64,000 bases of DNA, from contig JAQFVV010006238.1 of the NCBI GenBank assembly GCA_028023455.1, forward strand, positions 6,520,572 through 6,584,571, read 5' to 3'. Shown one piece after another: positions 12,504 to 24,545 of the stretch (positions within the stretch are counted from its first letter, which is position 1; each line of letters opens with the position of its first letter). The stretch comes from Epiperipatus broadwayi (Eukaryota; Onychophora; Udeonychophora; Euonychophora; Peripatidae). The notes beneath the pieces were generated by a model, which saw only the letters and a program-made list of their open reading frames with translations, was not told where the DNA came from and made no database searches. Position numbers and translations under genes: made by a program.

Positions 12504-13750
12504 CTTTTTTATATATTTTTATTACACTTCTACATTCTTTTCTTCATTCTTTTCATCTCCTCCACCTAGATATCCACTTTACTTGCTACTTAATTAACAT
12601 TACATTCCTTTTTGTAATCCACTTTTAAAATTCCAATATCCTTTTTCATTCGTAAGACAATTTTTTAATTAGTTTACTATAATTACTGTATTAACATTTC
12701 TTAAATTTTTCCCATTTACAAAAACATTACTATCTTTAACATTACTATAAAAATATCTACTTACCAAATCGTTAAGCTTGAATTTTTTTATATAACTGCT
12801 GTTATTGATTTAATTAAATGATAAAATCACTTTTGTAAACATAAATTATAAATGTTTGTCAATTTGTAAATATTTAGATAATTATTATTAAGCAATATAT
12901 TTAAAATGCTGGTTTTTATAGAATTTATAAATCAATACGAATTTGATAGTAAATAATCTTTCGATATGAAGATGTACTATGAATAACTAACAAACATTTG
13001 CTAACCAATACTACTTACAGCTTCCTTCTAAGATATATTGGTTCATCTAAGACTGGATGTTTCTGATACAATCTTTTAGGGGTTTTCTTACTATCGTCAG
13101 TCATTAAGGTTATTGTAAGATCCAGTCATTAAGAGTCTTTTGTGCTACTAAACATCTTTTTAAATTTAGTATGATAATGAGATTGTAAGTTTGGATAATT
13201 AATACATTCAGAGCCAAGTAGTCAGTTAGCTGCTGAAAAATTATATTGTTAAATGATGAAAAACAATAAATGTTTAAATACAAGAGTTTACTTATTTTGA
13301 ATAATAATTGGCATTAGTAAGATATTATTAGTTCAACTTGCTTGTTTGCTAGTTGAGTATAAGATCACTTAGATCTCTTCAAAGTTCATTATCTCCTTAG
13401 AGATTAACCTAAGTAAAGTTTCTTTAATTCTGTGGTTTATAACTCTGATATTCTGTAACTTTATTTTTGTAAGCACCTTACTGCTTACATATATTATATC
13501 AGAGATAGTCCCAATAGATTCTTGACTAGAATTCTGCTTTAGTAATTCCAGAACAATTTCACTTTACTAGTCTAACTTTCCACCAATTTTCTTTTATTCT
13601 TTTTCCTCCATTACTGACTTTGACACTTAGACACTATTAGACACACTAACACAATGCTTGATTCTTCTGTAGACTTTTTGTCAGTTTGCCTAATTTGCAT
13701 AAAGTAACTTGACAATATGTAAATTAGCCTGTTAATATTTTAGCATATTA
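12504..13750. other. AT-rich DNA, no feature recognised
   Basis: A third, imperfect AAAGCTACTACAAGTTTTC lies just before this stretch (about 12486-12503). Beyond it no element or gene is recognisable. Confidence 0.4.
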
Positions 13751-13754
13751 TTAT

Positions 13755-13850
13755 TAATAGTTTTAACAAGGCTGTAAACCTTAGCAATGAGCGTCTGAAA
13801 AAATCATCACTAGGGACCTCTGTAGGTCTTTAAAACACTAGCTTACGTAA
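13755..13850 (+). repeat. ~85-bp shared core (SINE-domain-like)
   Basis: This segment (AAGGCTGTAAACCTTAGCAA followed by GAGCGTCTGAAAAAATC and GGGACCTCTGTAGGTCTT) recurs in two other contexts: between the arms of the insertion at 27074-27479, and in inverse orientation at about 55890-55990 inside the family C TIR element. A core that recurs in unrelated contexts is what SINE central domains look like. I cannot name the domain. Confidence 0.55.
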
Positions 13851-14968
13851 TAACTTGCAATGTACACCTTTATTTGTCCAATAAATAAAATTTAGATATG
13901 TATGTATGTGTATACAGTAGTAACTACATTTCCATCTGTTAACTGCACATACACACCAATTTTGTTTCAAATTTTCATTTTTAGATTATTTTAACACAGG
14001 TTCTCTGGTACGAAGAAAGCCATGATGAGTCAGGTTTAGTAGAATATAAGTGCTTAGTTAGGACTATTGTTCAAGTTAATTCAATCATATAGAATTGTAT
14101 TGGAAGTGGATTTGCATCAACAGATTTAGTGATGTTTAATTGGTTCTACATAAATGCAAGAAATCTTAAGATGGTGGTCTAAATATAGCCCACCTTACCC
14201 TGTCTGGATAGATCACCATGCCTGGCAGATTACTCATTAAAGTGATAAAATAAATGTAAGTCAATAATAAAACAAAAGCATTTATTGACTACAGCACTAG
14301 ATGATAATGGATTTAAATTCCCCTTGCAGATTAGTTTCTAACTTTGTCTTTATGCAAGAAACCTGGGATTTAAATTTAGAAGTAATGAAGTTTTGCATAA
14401 AGCAACCAACTTTAACCTTATTTTTTATATTTAATTTGAATAGAAAAATGGGGTGAGCCTGAAATTCAAAATGCCCTAGGGTTTTGAACTCAAATCACAT
14501 CCCTGGTCTGGGGTTGAGGGTATTCTCAAAGCTTGTTAAGAGTTTGTTTTGTGAACTCTATATATAACATCTATTGCCATCTATACTAATCTTGATTAAT
14601 CAGTGATTACTCAGATAATAATGCATTTAAATTCCAATTCCCAGATTGGGTTTCATGCTTTTATTTTTATCAACTGAAGCTTGGAATATAAATCTGGAAA
14701 CAATGCAATTTTGAAACTAGCAGCAATGTTTAATTCCCATTTTATTATTCAAGCTAAACCTGTGATCTAAGGCTGCATGTGATCCAGGATGGCTATGAAT
14801 GTGGGCAATACAAAATCATAAAAATACTTTAAAAATATTATGAATTTTTTTTAAATTATATGCAATATAACTAAAATAAATATAAGTATGCTCTCAAATA
14901 CAACTGTCAAATATACTACTAGTTTTATATTGCTCTCTTTTCTTTTACTTTTATAATAGTATATATAA
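13851..14968. repeat. Region with a diverged ~315-bp-spaced direct repeat
   Basis: The stretch near 14300-14420 (ATTTAAATTCCCCTTGCAGA, then ATTTAAATTTAGAAGTAATG) is repeated in diverged form at about 14617-14745 (ATTTAAATTCCAATTCCCAG, then AATATAAATCTGGAAACAAT). A TGAACTCAAATCACATCCC near 14488 looks like a weak B box. The 14568-14612 stretch matches, in inverse orientation, about 21634-21680. This suggests an old unclassified interspersed repeat. No coding frame. Confidence 0.45.
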
Positions 14969-15470
14969 TATAGGGGATTTGAACACAGACTTTCAAACTC
15001 CCTTCAGCAATCCACTCTATTTCATAAAACCGATATACCTGACCACATACATGTGAAAAAGATAAATGATCTCCAATATATGTATTTCATGTGGAACCAG
15101 CAATCATCAGTTGGTCCAGATAATTATCTCCCATATATATATATACAATCAATGCTCGGTATCTTCAAACTTTAATGGAATGGCTTCAATTTACTCCACC
15201 CTCCAACTCTTCATCCATCCATATCATTGAAATTCTGATAATGAAACACCCAAATTCTTTGTTGATACCAATATTATAGTCATGCTTATCTTGACCTTAA
15301 GTTATTCTGACCCATTATGTATAGAACCTTATCCATTTAAATACACAGAAGAGGAATGAGAAGGATATAGGCTGAATTTGTAATATTTGAAATACAAGTG
15401 TATTGCTTATATGAGATAGAGTGGATTACTTATGGTAGTAACTTGAAAGTCTGCAGTCAAATCCCCTATA
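14969..15470. mobile_element. Family B TIR element (complete, 0.5 kb)
   Basis: Ends are inverted repeats of about 60 bp: left TATAGGGGATTTGAACACAG, right ending GCAGTCAAATCCCCTATA. Sequence inward of the left end (GATAAATGATCTCCAATATA, then AACCAGCAATCATCAGTTGG) recurs across the window. The interior (15170-15400) is shared with the palindrome at 25376-26100. Flanks are TA-rich, which would allow a TA target duplication but cannot prove it. No transposase frame, so non-autonomous. Confidence 0.75.
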
Positions 15471-15537
15471 TTACATCCAGATTCCAAGTGTATATATAAT
15501 AAATAATTATAACTCAGACTATGTAACTGAAGCATAA

Positions 15538-15636
15538 GTAATTGTGCCTTCCAATGAATAATGTAAAGTAAATAAACTCACTCTATCTTTTTAATAGTTT
15601 ATTTACATTATATAATTCATTGGAATGCAGAATTAC
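15538..15636. repeat. Perfectly placed short hairpin, 41-bp arms
   Basis: Left arm 15538-15578 (CCTTCCAATGAATAATGTAA in its middle) is complementary with few mismatches to right arm 15596-15636 (TTACATTATATAATTCATTG). The loop is 17 bp. Likely a small MITE or an element remnant. No terminator function is implied in an animal genome. Confidence 0.75.
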
Positions 15637-15639
15637 TTT

Positions 15640-15894
15640 CATATATATGAATTTATTTCTAATGATGAACTACTAGAGGGTATATAAAATTCTAAAAAAT
15701 TTCTTTGTCACATGATAAATTTTAAAAATGTCATTTTGAAAAGGTTCATATGAATGATAATCGATTAGATGATATTAAATTAAGTTGTATATCAATGAAT
15801 TATCTATTATTTTGATTTATTAATGATTTATTGATTAAGAGATATATATAAATATTATTAACATGTTATTATTTAAATGTGTACATTTTCAATT
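15640..15894. other. AT-rich DNA left of the LTR element
   Basis: No feature recognised. It gives the flank of the LTR retrotransposon that begins at about 15895. Confidence 0.4.
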
Positions 15895-17606
15895 GTAACG
15901 GGGTACCCTATCCGTGAGAATAACACATGTATATGACATACGCGTATTTACGTAATTAAAACATAATAGTTTTTTTTTTCTCTTTTCTTAAAATTAGAAC
16001 ACCAATATATATATATATAAGTAATTCTGCACGGTACTCTTATTGCTTGCCCAGCATATTTATGGATGTCAATTATTGACTCCAAGCGCCAATCCTATCT
16101 ACAAATAAATAAGAATTAGGTTGGGAGAGATCGAGTATCAATTTTGAATAAACAGAGCTCCTACCTCTGGCTAGCTCTCTCAGGGTGTGTGGTTATTAAC
16201 TGTGGGAAAGATATGGAGGGGGGACAAATGCGCACATAGACGCATGAACGATTCTCTGAATATATATATTTTTTGTTTTTACCACTACTTTCTATCTCTA
16301 CAATACAATCTAAATTTAAAGAAGTCAACACTAAATGCACACACTTGTACTTAAAACAAAGATTTAATAATCATTAATGTAAAAACAAAATCCCATAATG
16401 ATTATTTACTGGCTTGTGCTCCAATATTTGAATATAATGCATGCAAATACATATACTGCATAGATACATAATATAATAAAACAAAAAAATCATAGAATAC
16501 AAAACAAATGAAATAAGTCATTATTTAGTCTATTCATCCATATAACTATGTTTGATGATATATCAAAAATTTCTTTTTTTCTTTCTTTTAGCCTTTACAC
16601 TATTATTTTATTGGAAATAAATTCATATTTACAAGGTGAATAGCATTTAAGAAATTGTTCGTATTACCATGATTTTTTCCCTGGGGTGTAGATGAATGGC
16701 GTTTGTTTGCTCAATATTGCAGTGTGGTGAATATGTGTCTTTTTTGGTAAATGTCTCACTGTCGATTTCTCAATGCAAGATCATTATCATTTGGTGAAGG
16801 TCATCTGCTTATGGTTTAGAAGGGGCTTTGTTCCTATGTAGATGGCATCGGTAGTATCTCTGCAGGATGGCTGGCAGAGCCTGGCCCATTTTGGTCTTTA
16901 CCCCAGCATATTCATGGCTGATGGTTATATATAATTTTTAAGCTTATATTTTTGTGATCCTGCTAGTAGAATTAATAATTCTAGAATGTCTGCCAAAGTC
17001 TGACTCTCAAAACTCATTAATTAATAACCATTGTTCCTTTTTTTCTTTTTATTCTTTCTCTCTTTTCTTTCAAACGAATCCACGTGGTATTCTTAGGTTT
17101 GCAAAAACCTTTTAGCAACTTTTCTTTCTTGATGTTTTAGAATTTTAATCAACACATTGAAAATCCACGTTCGACCATTCATTGTCTTTTACTACTAACA
17201 TTTTCCTTTTAATTAAAATAACTTTTATCTATCAAGATATCAATCATACATTTTTGATTCTTTTCTTACATTTAACATATTTCTTTTGACAATTCTGTAC
17301 TCCATCTTCCATCTTGAAAAGAAAACCTGGCCAGGTAACTTTTCATTCTTTTAGTGAATTCATTACACTTATTCACCCATACAGCAATATAAATACACAC
17401 GCTTTTAAACAAAATACAAGAGCACAAATCCTATAATCCCCCTCCCTCTTCTGTTTTAATCTGTTTTTAGTTCCCCATTTAAGACATACACACACACACG
17501 AAAAAAAAAGAAAGAATCAAATTTATTATCGATTCTGATTAAATATATATGCGTGCCCATATACTACCCTACTATAGAACAGGGTTTGAACCCAGCCCTG
17601 TTATAA
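15895..17606 (-). repeat. 3' LTR of the non-autonomous retrotransposon
   Basis: On the plus strand it starts TGTAACGGGGTACCCTATCC and ends AACCCAGCCCTGTTATA. It differs from the other LTR by scattered substitutions and small indels, including different lengths of (TA)n (near 16008 versus 19696). The two LTRs are very similar by eye, so the insertion is not ancient compared with the LINE relics. No coding frame. Confidence 0.85.
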
Positions 17607-18556
17607 TACCCCCCTCTTCGAAAGCCTTCAAATACCATTTGAGTATTTGAATGGCTCATCCCTAAATCATAAAACAACTCAAAAATAATGAGCAAAACAA
17701 AAAGACAAACACACACCCACACAACAAAAAAAAAATTAATATGCGTATTCTCAAATCTACTTTATTTACTTTTCCACCCTGCCACTTTAGAACTAAGAAG
17801 TAAAACAACCAACAACCCAGCGATACACTCTGGGTCCAACCACCACTCACGTGCACATTGCCTGCGATGCACAACATAAACTAACCTCATTCCAACTTGC
17901 TTTAGTTACACGACCCCCAAAAAAAATTATATATAAAAAAAAACTTTTTTTTTTTTTGTAAATGGAAGGACTTTCCTAACCACACTCTGCTACTTCCGAG
18001 TCTTAGAAGTGTATATAGTTAAAATAATACCCGACTCTTATTTTGAGTCTTTAGGTTAAGTATAAGTTGCCCTAGACCTTGCTCACTTCTGGAGTCTTAC
18101 AGGTGGGACTGTACACGAATGCCATGCCCTCTTTGGAGTCTTAATGGCTTGAGTTAACAGCCTTTTGGTGTCTGCATCTTATTTTGGATAGGTTGACCAT
18201 GTCAGTAATTAGCAGCAGCTATATACAGTGCACAACACATGTGCCCGATCCAGCAATGCCCCATCATCCACCAACAGAATTGCGAAACCGCTCCCCTTCC
18301 ACAGCTCCACAGCCACAACTTATCTGACTCTCTGAGCTTACACACAAAAAAAAATATATATTAAAATTGTATACACATACCCAAAAAAAAAGTCTACTTT
18401 TCCATCTAGTTGGCTTTCTATAGAATCCCATATAACAAATACGATGAATATTAACCCACAACCTAGCAATAATACAAAAAAAAACTTTCCAGAATCAGTG
18501 TTCATTTACGTTGGTTGATATATGTACTTGAAGTCGATCAATTTCTTGTCCATCTT
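17607..18556 (-). other. Internal non-coding part of the LTR element
   Basis: Between the gag-like region and the 3' LTR there is no pol sequence, only short chance frames (63-71 codons) over simple-sequence text such as ACACACACCCACACA. GAGTCTT occurs several times (18048-18150). Likely the remains of, or a replacement for, the pol region. Confidence 0.6.
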
Positions 18557-19206
18557 TTAACATTGGTAAACTCGACCTTTTCCCCAGTCATGGGTCAGCC
18601 TACACAACTGTTGCCATTTTTCATTTCCACAATACCATTGCTGTACTGTTTCATAATCTTGTTCTCTAAGATTCTTTAATTTCCAATTTAGGCTCCTATC
18701 CTCTTTGCTGAATCTTATTATTTCTTTCGCAGCTAATTCATTTATAAGAGCTATTTTTTTTACTTCAAACATTGGATTGCTGCTGAAATACTCCCATAAA
18801 CTTTTTATATGCTCAACTGGAGCTTCTGTCATATGACTGGCAAACACCCCATCATCTAACAATTTTTTTACTTCAATCTGGGCTGATGAGTACTTTATCG
18901 CGGCTTCTCGTACTTCTGCTATCTTTATCTTATCTCCCTGCTTTCTTCTTCTTCGCATTCACTCTGATTTTCTCCTACTTTCTTTTCACTAGACTTCTCG
19001 TCTTTACCTATACTTTCTTCCTCTACTGGCTCTTTCTCGCTCTCTTCCCTTAGACACTTTTCCTCTTTCCCTTCTATTTTCTGTTCTAATTCTTGCAATC
19101 TCTTCTCAAACTTTTCCTCGAATTCCTTGAATCTACTTTCCAATTTTGCCATAATAATTTCTATCATGCTTAATTCTCCCTCCTTTTCTTTCTTCTGCTG
19201 ATCCAT
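18557..19206 (-). pseudogene. gag-like region in two overlapping frames
   Basis: Two minus-strand frames. Frame 1 (19206-18925, 93 aa) starts MDQQKKEKEGE and is Glu/Lys-rich with a coiled-coil-like heptad stretch at about residues 15-50 (LESRFKEFEEKFEKRLQEL). Frame 2 (18958-18557, 133 aa) is a basic then helical domain with AAIKYSSAQIEVKKLLDDGV, KIALINELAAKEIIRF and LREQDYETVQQWYCGN blocks, and ends in a WGKGRVYQC tail. The frames overlap by 34 nt and frame 2 is -1 relative to frame 1, within a (GAA)n run. A single Gag joined by frameshifting or broken by a repeat-slippage indel is the simplest reading. No CCHC knuckle or protease motif is visible. The position just inside the 5' LTR fits Gag. 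I do not recognise the family. Confidence 0.6.
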
Positions 19207-19585
19207 TTTTTTTTCAATAATCTTGTTCGCATTTGCTTTATTTTAATTTATTTGTATACATCTATCACTGTTTCCAATAATGACCAATTATAACAATTTT
19301 GTGTCTACTTTTTCTACATCAAACACACCAGACCTGCTTTCCCTCTCCAAAGTACTGCGTTACCTGTCTAATTTCCCTTTCTAACCCACTCCAAACCTAT
19401 TCTCTGATCTCTCTTTAAAATTCACCGAAACAATCATAATATTTCATGTTAATTCTTTTTATCACTATTATCTAACACTTATATTTCTGTTATACTTAAC
19501 TGTTATATTTAATTCTTATATTTAACTTATATTCTGTCCTCCCTCTACTTTCCACTCTTTGAAAACTCCTTAGTTGGGATGCCAT

Positions 19586-21296
19586 TGTAACAGGGTACCC
19601 TATCCGTGAGAATAACACATGTATATGACATACACGTATTTACATAATTAAAACATAATAGTTTTTTTTCCTCTCTTCTTAAAATTAGAACACCAATATA
19701 TATATATATATATAAGTAATTCTGCATGGTACTCTTATTGCTCACCCAGCATATTTATGGATGTCAATTATTGACTCCAAGCGCCAATCCTATCTACAAA
19801 TAAATAAGAATTATGCTGGGAGAGATCGAGTATCAATTTTGAATAGACAGAGCTCCTACCTCTGGCTAGGTCACTGAGGGCGGGTGGTTATTAACTGTGG
19901 AAAAGATATGGGGGGGAACAAATGCGAACATAGATGCATTAACAATTCTCTGAATATATATATTTTTTGTTTTTACCACTACTTTCTATCTCTACAATAC
20001 AATCTAAATTTAAAGAAGTCAATACTGAATGCACACACTCATACTTAAAACAAAGATTTAATAATCATTAATGTAAAAACAAAATCCCATAATTATTTAC
20101 TGGTTTGTACTCCAATATTTGAATATAACGTATGCAAATACATATACTGCATAGATACATAAATATAATAAAACAAACAAATCATAGAATACAAAACAAA
20201 TGAAATAAGTCATTATTTAGTCTATTCATCCATATAACTATGTTTGATGATATATCAAAGATTTCTTTTTTTCTTTCTTTTAGCTTTATGCTTTATTATT
20301 TTATTGGAAATAAATTTGTATTTATGAGGTAAATAGCATTTAAGAAATTGTTCGTATTACCTTGACTTTTCCCCTGGGAGTGTAGATGAATGGCATTTGT
20401 TGTTCAATATTGCGGCATGGTGAATATGTGCCTTTTTGGTAAATGTCTCTCTGTTGATTCCTCAATGTAAGATCATTATCATTCGGTGAAGGTCATTCTG
20501 CTTATAGTTTAGAAGGGGCTTCATTCGTATGTAGACAGCATCGGTAGTATCTCCGCAGAATGGATGGCAGAGCCCGGCCCATTTTGGTCATTACCCCAGC
20601 CTATTTATGGCTGATGGTTATATATAATATTTAACCTTAAATTTTTGCAATCCTGCTAGTAGAATTAATAATTCTAGAATGTCTGCCAAAGTCCGACTCT
20701 CAAAACTCGTTAATTAATAACCATTGTTTCTTTTTTTCTTTTTATTCTTTTTCTCTTTTCTTTCAAACAAAACCACATGGTATTCTTAGGTTTGCAACAA
20801 CCTTTTAGCAACTTTTCTTTCTTGATGTTTTAGAATTTTAATCAACACCTTGAAAATCCATGTTCGACTGTTCATTGTCTTTTACTACTAACATTTTCCT
20901 ATTAATTAAAATAATTTTTATCTATCAAGATAGCAATCTATACATTTTTGATTCTTTTCTTACATTTAATATATTTCTTTTGACAATTCTGTACTCCGTC
21001 TTCCATCTTGAAAATAAAACCTGGCCATGTAACTTTTCCTTCTTTTAGTGAATTCATCACACTTATTCACCCATACAGCAATATAAATACACACACTTCT
21101 AAACAAAATACAAGAGCACAAACCCTATAACCCCCCTCCCTCTTCTGTTTTAATCTATTTTTATTTCCCCATTTAAGACATACACACACACATGAAAAAA
21201 AAGAATCAAATTTATTATCAGTTCTGATTAAATATATATGCATGCCCATATACTACCTTACTTTAGAACAGGGTTTGAACCCAGCCCTGTTATACT
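19586..21296 (-). repeat. 5' LTR of the non-autonomous retrotransposon
   Basis: Plus strand starts TGTAACAGGGTACCCTATCC and ends AACCCAGCCCTGTTATA. It matches 15895-17606 along its whole length. On the element's own strand this is the upstream LTR and would hold the promoter. I cannot place a TATA box with confidence in such AT-rich sequence. Confidence 0.85.
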
Positions 21297-21850
21297 ATAT
21301 TAGCGATCACAAATATGGAACCTGTACAGCAATTTTAGAAGAATCTCTGAATGAGACACTGTATAATTAGGATTATTATGTAAGGACTTTTTTGCTTATC
21401 TGTGGCAGCAGATATAATGAAAATTATGCTCATAACTTTTTTTTGTTTATCAGCTTACAGTAATATTTCTGTACATAATGTATGACCCAAAACAACAATT
21501 CTTGTTCCTATGTGGCCCAGAAATGCCCAAAGGTTGGGCATAACCTCATTATTTTTAGTTTTTGAGTCCCAATGCTCAATGATATAAACAAGAAACCATT
21601 CAGGAAAGTAAATTTAATGCACTACTATTTGGCAATCACTGATTACTCAAGATTACTATAGATGGCACTAGTATAGAATGTTACAATTTTTTATCAGATG
21701 TTGTGTAAGATAATGTTATAAAGTGGTTATAAAAAAGCATTGTTGCAATAACAGAGGTAAATATTTAATTTTTTTATAATGTAATTTCATGGATTGCACA
21801 AACATTATTTAACATAGAGGACAGCAATGATGGCCAATGTGTTGTCATGA
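21297..21850. other. No gene recognised; one old dispersed repeat
   Basis: About 21634-21680 matches 14568-14612 in inverse orientation (around ACTATAGATGGCACTAG). Otherwise unassigned AT-rich DNA. Confidence 0.4.
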
Positions 21851-23945
21851 TTTAAGATTGATATAACTGTTTTAGAAAAACTCGTTATCTGGAGAAAGAA
21901 ATTATAATAAAACATGTAAATGGCTTCAAATTTTTTTTTTAGAAAGACAGGTTAATGGGTGAAAGGAGACTGCATGCTATTGGATTTGCTGCAAAGTTCT
22001 AATTTATTACTTTTTTATTCTTGGTTTCTCATTATATCAATGAAACATTAATGGTATTAAAACTCAACTTGCAGAATCACATCAATGTTTGCATTTTATT
22101 GATACATATGCTCCAATATTTTATTAGAAGAACTGAAAAATCTTTTGTTCCTTGATGGATAGCATTATTACAATACTATTAAAAGATGCACCTTTTTTTA
22201 TTTCTTATTGGTTAGCAATATTAAAACATCTACTTTTTCTTCTTTTAACATTAATACACATGTTGATACAAATAATAGATTTTATCTAAAATTTGTTAAA
22301 AATAATGGTATTGTGCTGTAAACTGCATGGTCTGCTGGTATTAAATAGTTTATAACATATGGATTAACTATCACAAATGTTTGGATTATGTAGAACAATC
22401 CCAATAAAAAAAAACCATTGATGCATTCACATTCGAAACAATGACAATCACTGGATTACATTACAGCTAGAAGATAGAATACTTGAAAAGTTTGTGCAAC
22501 ATGAACAATTTTAAGATCAAATTATGACATATTTCAGATAAGAATACTCCAAGATTAGAATCAATTACCACAAATATTTGGTTTAGGAAAAAAAATTCCA
22601 ATAAAAAAACATGGATGCATCCACACTCAAAACATTGGCATTTACTAAACAGAATACTGGAGAAGTTTATATAATATACACAATTATAAGATCCAGATTA
22701 TGTCATATCTCAGATAAGAATGTTCCAAGATTAAAATGATAGTTTCATTAAATAAATATGTTATTTAAATAATATTCATAAGAAATTTGATTATCATTCT
22801 TGAAAAGCATCTATTGTTAATGCTAAAAATTTCAACAACTATTAAATACTAAAGTTGCCATTTTAGCTTTTTGCTATAATCATATTACTGAGACATCAAG
22901 TGCATTATAGATACAAATAAATCTATTTTCGGTTTCATTATTTTAAAAAAAGAACTACTATTTTTTTGCCATCGATTCTATTATTAATGATATTTCTTGT
23001 TAAACTTTATAACCGGTATAGAAGTTTAAAGACAGAAATTCAGTGAGGTGATAAGCAGATTTGGAAAACAATTGGTAGAATAAAACTTCAAAAGAAATAC
23101 AGACATGCATTAAACAAGTCATATGACATTGTTAAAAATATGGTGTCAAGAATATTTTAAACAGGTAGTACGATTGTTTTATTATCTTTAGACTTATGAT
23201 ATTGCACATTTACATTTGGACAACGACGTCAGCTCAATGAATATAAAGTTTTTTCCTAATCTTAAATGGAAAGGTTGAAGATTTGATTTGATACTTGAAG
23301 AAAGTTTTAAAACATAATGGGGAATATATTAACTTCAAAAATATTGAAATTTTTTAGCAATATATGATTCCATGAAATTATGTGATCTAATCTAAATATT
23401 GCTTTTAGGATTCCAATTTTTAAAATAAAGGGAATGAACAAGATTTAATGCGATTTTAGAGAAGCAAGAAATACCAGAGACATGATTTTTATTTCAATAC
23501 TAAAGCAATTGCATATCAGGAACAAAGAAATAATTTATGTATCATTTTTATCGATTTCTTTAAGGCATTTGTTCAATCAAACAACCAGGTCTGTGACCTG
23601 TTTGCAATTAAGTAGTTGTTCACTCAAGTGTATTTGGATTACTCAACTTCTAGATGATAAAATAAGATGTGTTTTTATTTCAGGTGAAAACTAATCTTAA
23701 ACGAAGAGCTAATTTTGGTGTCAATTTTTATGAGTAACTTTTAAAACTATTTATAGGTGACTACAAATCTTGGATCAAGATGTGGTAAGATTTAAAAAGG
23801 TGTTTTTTATTTAAGTTGGTTATGATTAAAAATAAAAACGATCTTCAATCTTCTTGAACTCTGAATTTACAGTATTCTGACGGTTGTGAAATCTTTGCTA
23901 TTTCAAAAGCTACTCTATAGAAAATACTTAATGTTTGAATATTGG
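21850..23945 (+). pseudogene. Decayed APE-type LINE (endonuclease plus RT)
   Basis: Plus-strand relic of the same family as 33600-36170. It aligns with that copy from the GAAAGGAGACTGCATGCTAT region onward. Recognisable pieces in broken frames: an endonuclease-domain tail reading W-MHPHSKHWHLL (about 22608-22650), RT motif A as IIFIDFFKAF (about 23543-23575), and a motif C remnant LQYSDGCEIFA (about 23862-23900), where YADDC has become YSDGC. A 194-bp tandem duplication within the endonuclease part (22355-22548 and 22549-22742) is a later change. Not functional. Clade uncertain. Confidence 0.7.
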
Positions 23946-23979
23946 GTTTAATTACTAATGCTTATCTTTTTAAACCATC

Positions 23980-24054
23980 AAACATCACATGATCAGCATC
24001 CATTGATTACTCTGGCTTGTACTGAATGATACTACTGTACGGAGAGTTTTGCCT
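23980..24054 (-). mobile_element. Inverted-repeat element A, copy 3 (short form)
   Basis: Reads AAACATCACATGATC at its left and GGAGAGTTTTGCCT at its right, the reverse complement of the family's 3' tag and 5' arm. As in copy 1, only one arm is present (about 75 bp). Flanking CTTTTTAAACC and CTTTTTACCTT hint at a decayed target duplication. It sits at the end of the LINE relic. Confidence 0.65.
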
Positions 24055-24299
24055 TCCTGTGTTTAGCTTTTTACCTTGTATGATTATAAACCTGAGAATG
24101 TAAGCCAATTTAAATAAGCTTTTTAAATAGAAAAATGAACATAGGCATTGAAATTCTGCACAGACTCCAATCTGCTGCTTTTAATCAATTTTAAAATATT
24201 AAAAATATTAACTTTTTGTCCTCTGTGATAATTCCTTTTTTTAAAAAAAAACTAATTCATACGCTCTTTTCCAAGAATATTATATAATGAATAAATAAT

Positions 24300-24545
24300 G
24301 CCTGAAATATTTATTTATTCTATCTAGAATTATCCCTACTTCCAAACTGATTTGAAGCTAATGGTTCTTGTCAGAGAGATGCTATAATATTCAGACACTA
24401 GATCTAAAATACCAATTCAAGTCCAGCATATATCTAAATACTTAACTATTAAGTAGACAATCTGAAATTTTCAGACACCTTTATGTCTTCAAATTCAGCT
24501 ATCTAACTTAAACATCTATATGGGTCTGAATAATTTTCAGCTACA
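24300..24545 (+). mobile_element. Family C fragment
   Basis: Matches the left half of the TIR element at 55545-56196: shared TCTATCTAGAATTAT, CAGACACTAGATCTAAAATA, AATCTGAAATTTTCAGACAC, then CTATCTAACTTAAA. Terminal repeats are missing or diverged. Non-coding. Confidence 0.6.

Larger units (their letters stand above)
15895..21296 (-). mobile_element. Non-autonomous LTR retrotransposon, 5.4 kb, gag-like region only
   Basis: Two direct repeats of about 1.7 kb (15895-17606 and 19586-21296) flank a 1.98-kb centre. Transcription is inferred leftwards. On the minus strand a polypurine tract GAAGAGGGGGG (plus strand 17609-17620) lies directly before the left repeat, as expected for a 3' LTR. A TGGCATCCCAACTAAGGAG follows the right repeat and begins with the TGG expected of a primer-binding site. 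Repeat ends are TATAACAGGG and CCCTGTTACA on that strand. The only coding capacity is a gag-like region; protease, RT, RNase H and integrase are absent. It would need enzymes from a relative. No clear 4-6 bp target duplication was found. Confidence 0.85.

Noticed and set aside
15895-21296. Reading the 1.7-kb direct repeats as a segmental duplication
   Set aside because: Inverted short ends, a polypurine tract at one inner border, a TGG primer-site-like sequence at the other and a gag-like centre identify LTRs.
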